Assembly (NCBI GenBank): GCA_023406895.1
Contig: JAEXTV010000025.1
Coordinates: 1-25,338, forward strand
Direction of reading: 5' to 3'
DNA: 25,338 nucleotides
Source of the DNA: Bacillota bacterium
GTDB taxonomy: Bacteria > Bacillota > Clostridia > Christensenellales > SZUA-584
Part shown: positions 23,480-25,338 of the stretch, piece by piece
How positions within the stretch are numbered: the first letter of the stretch is position 1
Layout of the letters: each line of letters starts with the position of its first letter
Notes under the pieces: generated by a model
The model's database searches: none
The model's input: the letters and a program-made list of their open reading frames with translations, nothing else
Told to the model about the DNA's origin: nothing
Translations under genes and position numbers: made by a program

Positions 23480-24143
23480 TCAAGCGATAAAAAAGATGGA
23501 GGCTATGGCCCAAACCTGCGGTTTTAAGCTTCCTCCGTTCTGCGGTTTCACGCCCGACGCCTGGGCCGAAATGGGCACCGAATACGATGAGATTCGTGAC
23601 AACAAGCTCGGATGGGATATCACGGATTACGGCATGGGCCGTTTCGACGAGATGGGGTTTTCTCTCGTCACAATCAGAAACGGCAACGTAAAGAATAAAA
23701 AGTATTCAAAGCCCTATGCCGAAAAGCTGCTGATGCTGCAGGAGGGACAGTACGCTCCGATGCACTTTCATTGGGCAAAGATGGAGGACATCATTAACCG
23801 TGGCGGCGGAAATGTATTGATTCGCGTCTTCAATTCCACGCCGGACGGTGAATATGATCAGACAGAGGTTAAAATATGCATGGACGGCCGGGAATATTAT
23901 GTGCCTGCGGGCGCACAGGTCAAGCTGACTCCGGGCGAGAGCATCACCATATATCCGTATATGTACCACGATTTCAGCATTGAGGAAGGCTCCGGCGACG
24001 TGCTGCTCGGAGAGGTTTCAATGTGCAACGACGATGACAACGACAACAGGTTTTACGATAAGCTCGGCAGGTTTCCGACAATTGAGGAAGATGAGCCTGC
24101 ATACCGTTTGCTTTGCGGCGAGTATCCGAAAGCCAAGGGGTGA
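23460..24143 (+). CDS. D-lyxose isomerase (D-lyxose ketol-isomerase)
   Basis: This cupin-fold enzyme family (EC 5.3.1.15) interconverts D-lyxose and D-xylulose and often D-mannose and D-fructose, using a divalent metal. The 227-residue protein is full length. Typical stretches are LPPF (24-27), EYDEIRDNKLGWDITDYG (41-58), KPYAEKL (84-90), and the metal site MHFHWAKMEDIINRGGGN (101-118), with His102, His104 and Glu109, plus His170 in PYMYHDF. The start at 23460 is chosen over the ATG at 23442 because aaggag lies 5 bp before it. The gene stands alone between the sensor pair and the rRNA operon, and ends in a strong terminator, so its product probably feeds a pentose or hexose pathway encoded elsewhere. 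Confidence 0.92.
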   Translation: MKRSRINQAIKKMEAMAQTCGFKLPPFCGFTPDAWAEMGTEYDEIRDNKLGWDITDYGMGRFDEMGFSLVTIRNGNVKNKKYSKPYAEKLLMLQEGQYAPMHFHWAKMEDIINRGGGNVLIRVFNSTPDGEYDQTEVKICMDGREYYVPAGAQVKLTPGESITIYPYMYHDFSIEEGSGDVLLGEVSMCNDDDNDNRFYDKLGRFPTIEEDEPAYRLLCGEYPKAKG

Positions 24144-24168
24144 TACCGTTTTTGGTTGGCCTTTAAAG

Positions 24169-24204
24169 CAGGGTGAACGAGGCATGCTCACCCTGTTTTG
24201 TTAT
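24169..24204 (+). terminator. Intrinsic terminator after the lyxose isomerase gene
   Basis: cagggtga (24169-24176) pairs with tcaccctg (24188-24195) in an 8-bp stem, followed by ttttgttatt. It shields the rRNA promoters from upstream transcription. Confidence 0.88.
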
Positions 24205-24208
24205 TATG

Positions 24209-24239
24209 TTGACAGGGCTGTATGTTCCGCCCAAATAAT
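24209..24239 (+). promoter_or_regulatory. Possible rRNA promoter P0
   Basis: ttgaca at 24209-24214 with aataat at 24234-24239 (five of six matches). The spacer of 19 bp is long, so this promoter is weaker or inactive. Confidence 0.35.
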
Positions 24240-24285
24240 GAGCAAAATTATTTATCGAAAAATATAATAATTTGTGTTCTTAGTG

Positions 24286-24314
24286 TTGACAAATCGGCAG
24301 AGCTTTGATAATAT
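24286..24314 (+). promoter_or_regulatory. rRNA promoter P1
   Basis: ttgaca at 24286-24291 with taatat at 24309-24314 (17-bp spacer), or gataat at 24307-24312. A/T-rich sequence lies just upstream. Confidence 0.65.
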
Positions 24315-24400
24315 TCAATACTGTGCTCGCAAGACGGGAGAGCGGAAAAACGGCGGTAAAAGCGGAGCGAAAGCGCCAGCAAATACCAGCCAAAACGGAG

Positions 24401-24429
24401 TTGACAAACGCGGTTGCGTCTGGTAACAT
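24401..24429 (+). promoter_or_regulatory. rRNA promoter P2
   Basis: ttgaca at 24401-24406, 17-bp spacer, taacat at 24424-24429. The preceding aaaacggag resembles the sequence before P3. Confidence 0.65.
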
Positions 24430-24501
24430 ACGAATTCCGCGCCGATGAAACGACGCAGAGCCGGTGGCTGTGAGGAACAAAAACTGGCAGAAAAAACGGT
24501 G

Positions 24502-24531
24502 TTGACAAACAGGTAAGAAGTTTGTTAATAT
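24502..24531 (+). promoter_or_regulatory. rRNA promoter P3
   Basis: ttgaca at 24502-24507 with ttaata (17-bp spacer) or taatat (24526-24531, 18-bp spacer). It is the promoter nearest the 16S gene. Confidence 0.65.
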
Positions 24532-24537
24532 ACAAAT

Positions 24538-24574
24538 CCACCGCGAGAACGGTGGGAGCAGAACCTTGAAAAAA
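24538..24574 (+). promoter_or_regulatory. boxB/boxA-like antitermination site in the rRNA leader
   Basis: A hairpin ccaccg (24538-24543) with cggtgg (24550-24555) and a 6-base loop is followed by gaaccttgaaaaaat, which resembles boxA of Bacillota rRNA leaders (ttctttgaaaact type). The Nus-factor role is inferred from position and similarity. Confidence 0.45.
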
Positions 24575-24623
24575 TAATCAGCACTATCAAATAGTAACGC
24601 AAGTTTTTGAAGAGGAGCCCGGG

Positions 24624-24659
24624 CAAACAATAGTTTGTTAATCTCAACAGAAATGTTGA
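24624..24659 (+). other. Two small hairpins just before 16S, possible RNA processing signals
   Basis: caaac/gtttg (24624-24637) and tcaaca/tgttga with a gaaa tetraloop (24644-24659) lie immediately before the mature 16S end, where processing stems are expected. Confidence 0.4.
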
Positions 24660-24667
24660 TAACATTT

Positions 24668-25338
<671 letters not shown>

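Larger units (their letters stand above)
24205..24667. other. Upstream control region of the rRNA operon
   Basis: The 463 bp between terminator and 16S hold four perfect ttgaca boxes (three with suitable -10 partners), A/T-rich sequence at about 24241-24275 that could be an UP element, and leader hairpins. No protein-coding frame is convincing. Confidence 0.75.

Overview
The window looks like chromosomal DNA from an anaerobic, Clostridia-like member of the Bacillota. This is inferred from several things: strong AGGAGG-type ribosome binding sites, LL-diaminopimelate aminotransferase (DapL), an EFR1-type flavodoxin/ferredoxin protein, a radical SAM/SPASM enzyme, GGDEF/HD-GYP hybrids, and the general character of the 16S rRNA start at the right edge. 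I did not place the organism more precisely; a database comparison of the 16S fragment would settle it. All recognisable genes lie on the + strand. I saw no tRNA, CRISPR array, insertion sequence, phage gene or plasmid function.

Left part (1-6384), cell surface. The 3' end of a Pro/Thr-rich membrane-anchored surface protein ends at a strong terminator. A TetR regulator follows, with a good promoter and a perfect 12-bp palindrome just downstream of the expected transcription start. A 1,486-residue exported protein with nine ~110-residue tandem repeats comes 69 bp later and has no obvious promoter of its own, so regulator and surface protein may form one autoregulated operon.

Middle-left (6546-9285). 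A 292-residue lipoprotein-like protein of unknown function is joined by a TGATG stop/start overlap to a radical SAM/SPASM enzyme. This is the arrangement expected of a substrate and its modifying enzyme and is the best candidate here for an undescribed system. A four-LysM protein without a signal peptide follows.

Middle (9286-13558), metabolism and small proteins. dapL (lysine and cell-wall precursor synthesis) is followed at once by an EFR1-family redox protein and a terminator. Next come an SseB-like protein with an unusual His/Cys/Asp-rich insert and a small lipoprotein.

Right (13559-24143). sbcD and sbcC overlap and encode the Mre11/Rad50-like nuclease complex. Downstream lies a probable gene remnant beside a short AATTAAG repeat. 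Two large membrane sensors follow, both ending in GGDEF and HD-GYP domains and so both predicted to act in cyclic di-GMP turnover; the first has a GGDEF domain with altered metal-site residues. A D-lyxose isomerase gene follows.

Right edge (24144-25338). A terminator is followed by a ribosomal promoter region with four perfect TTGACA boxes, a boxB/boxA-like leader, and the first ~670 bases of a 16S rRNA gene cut by the window end.
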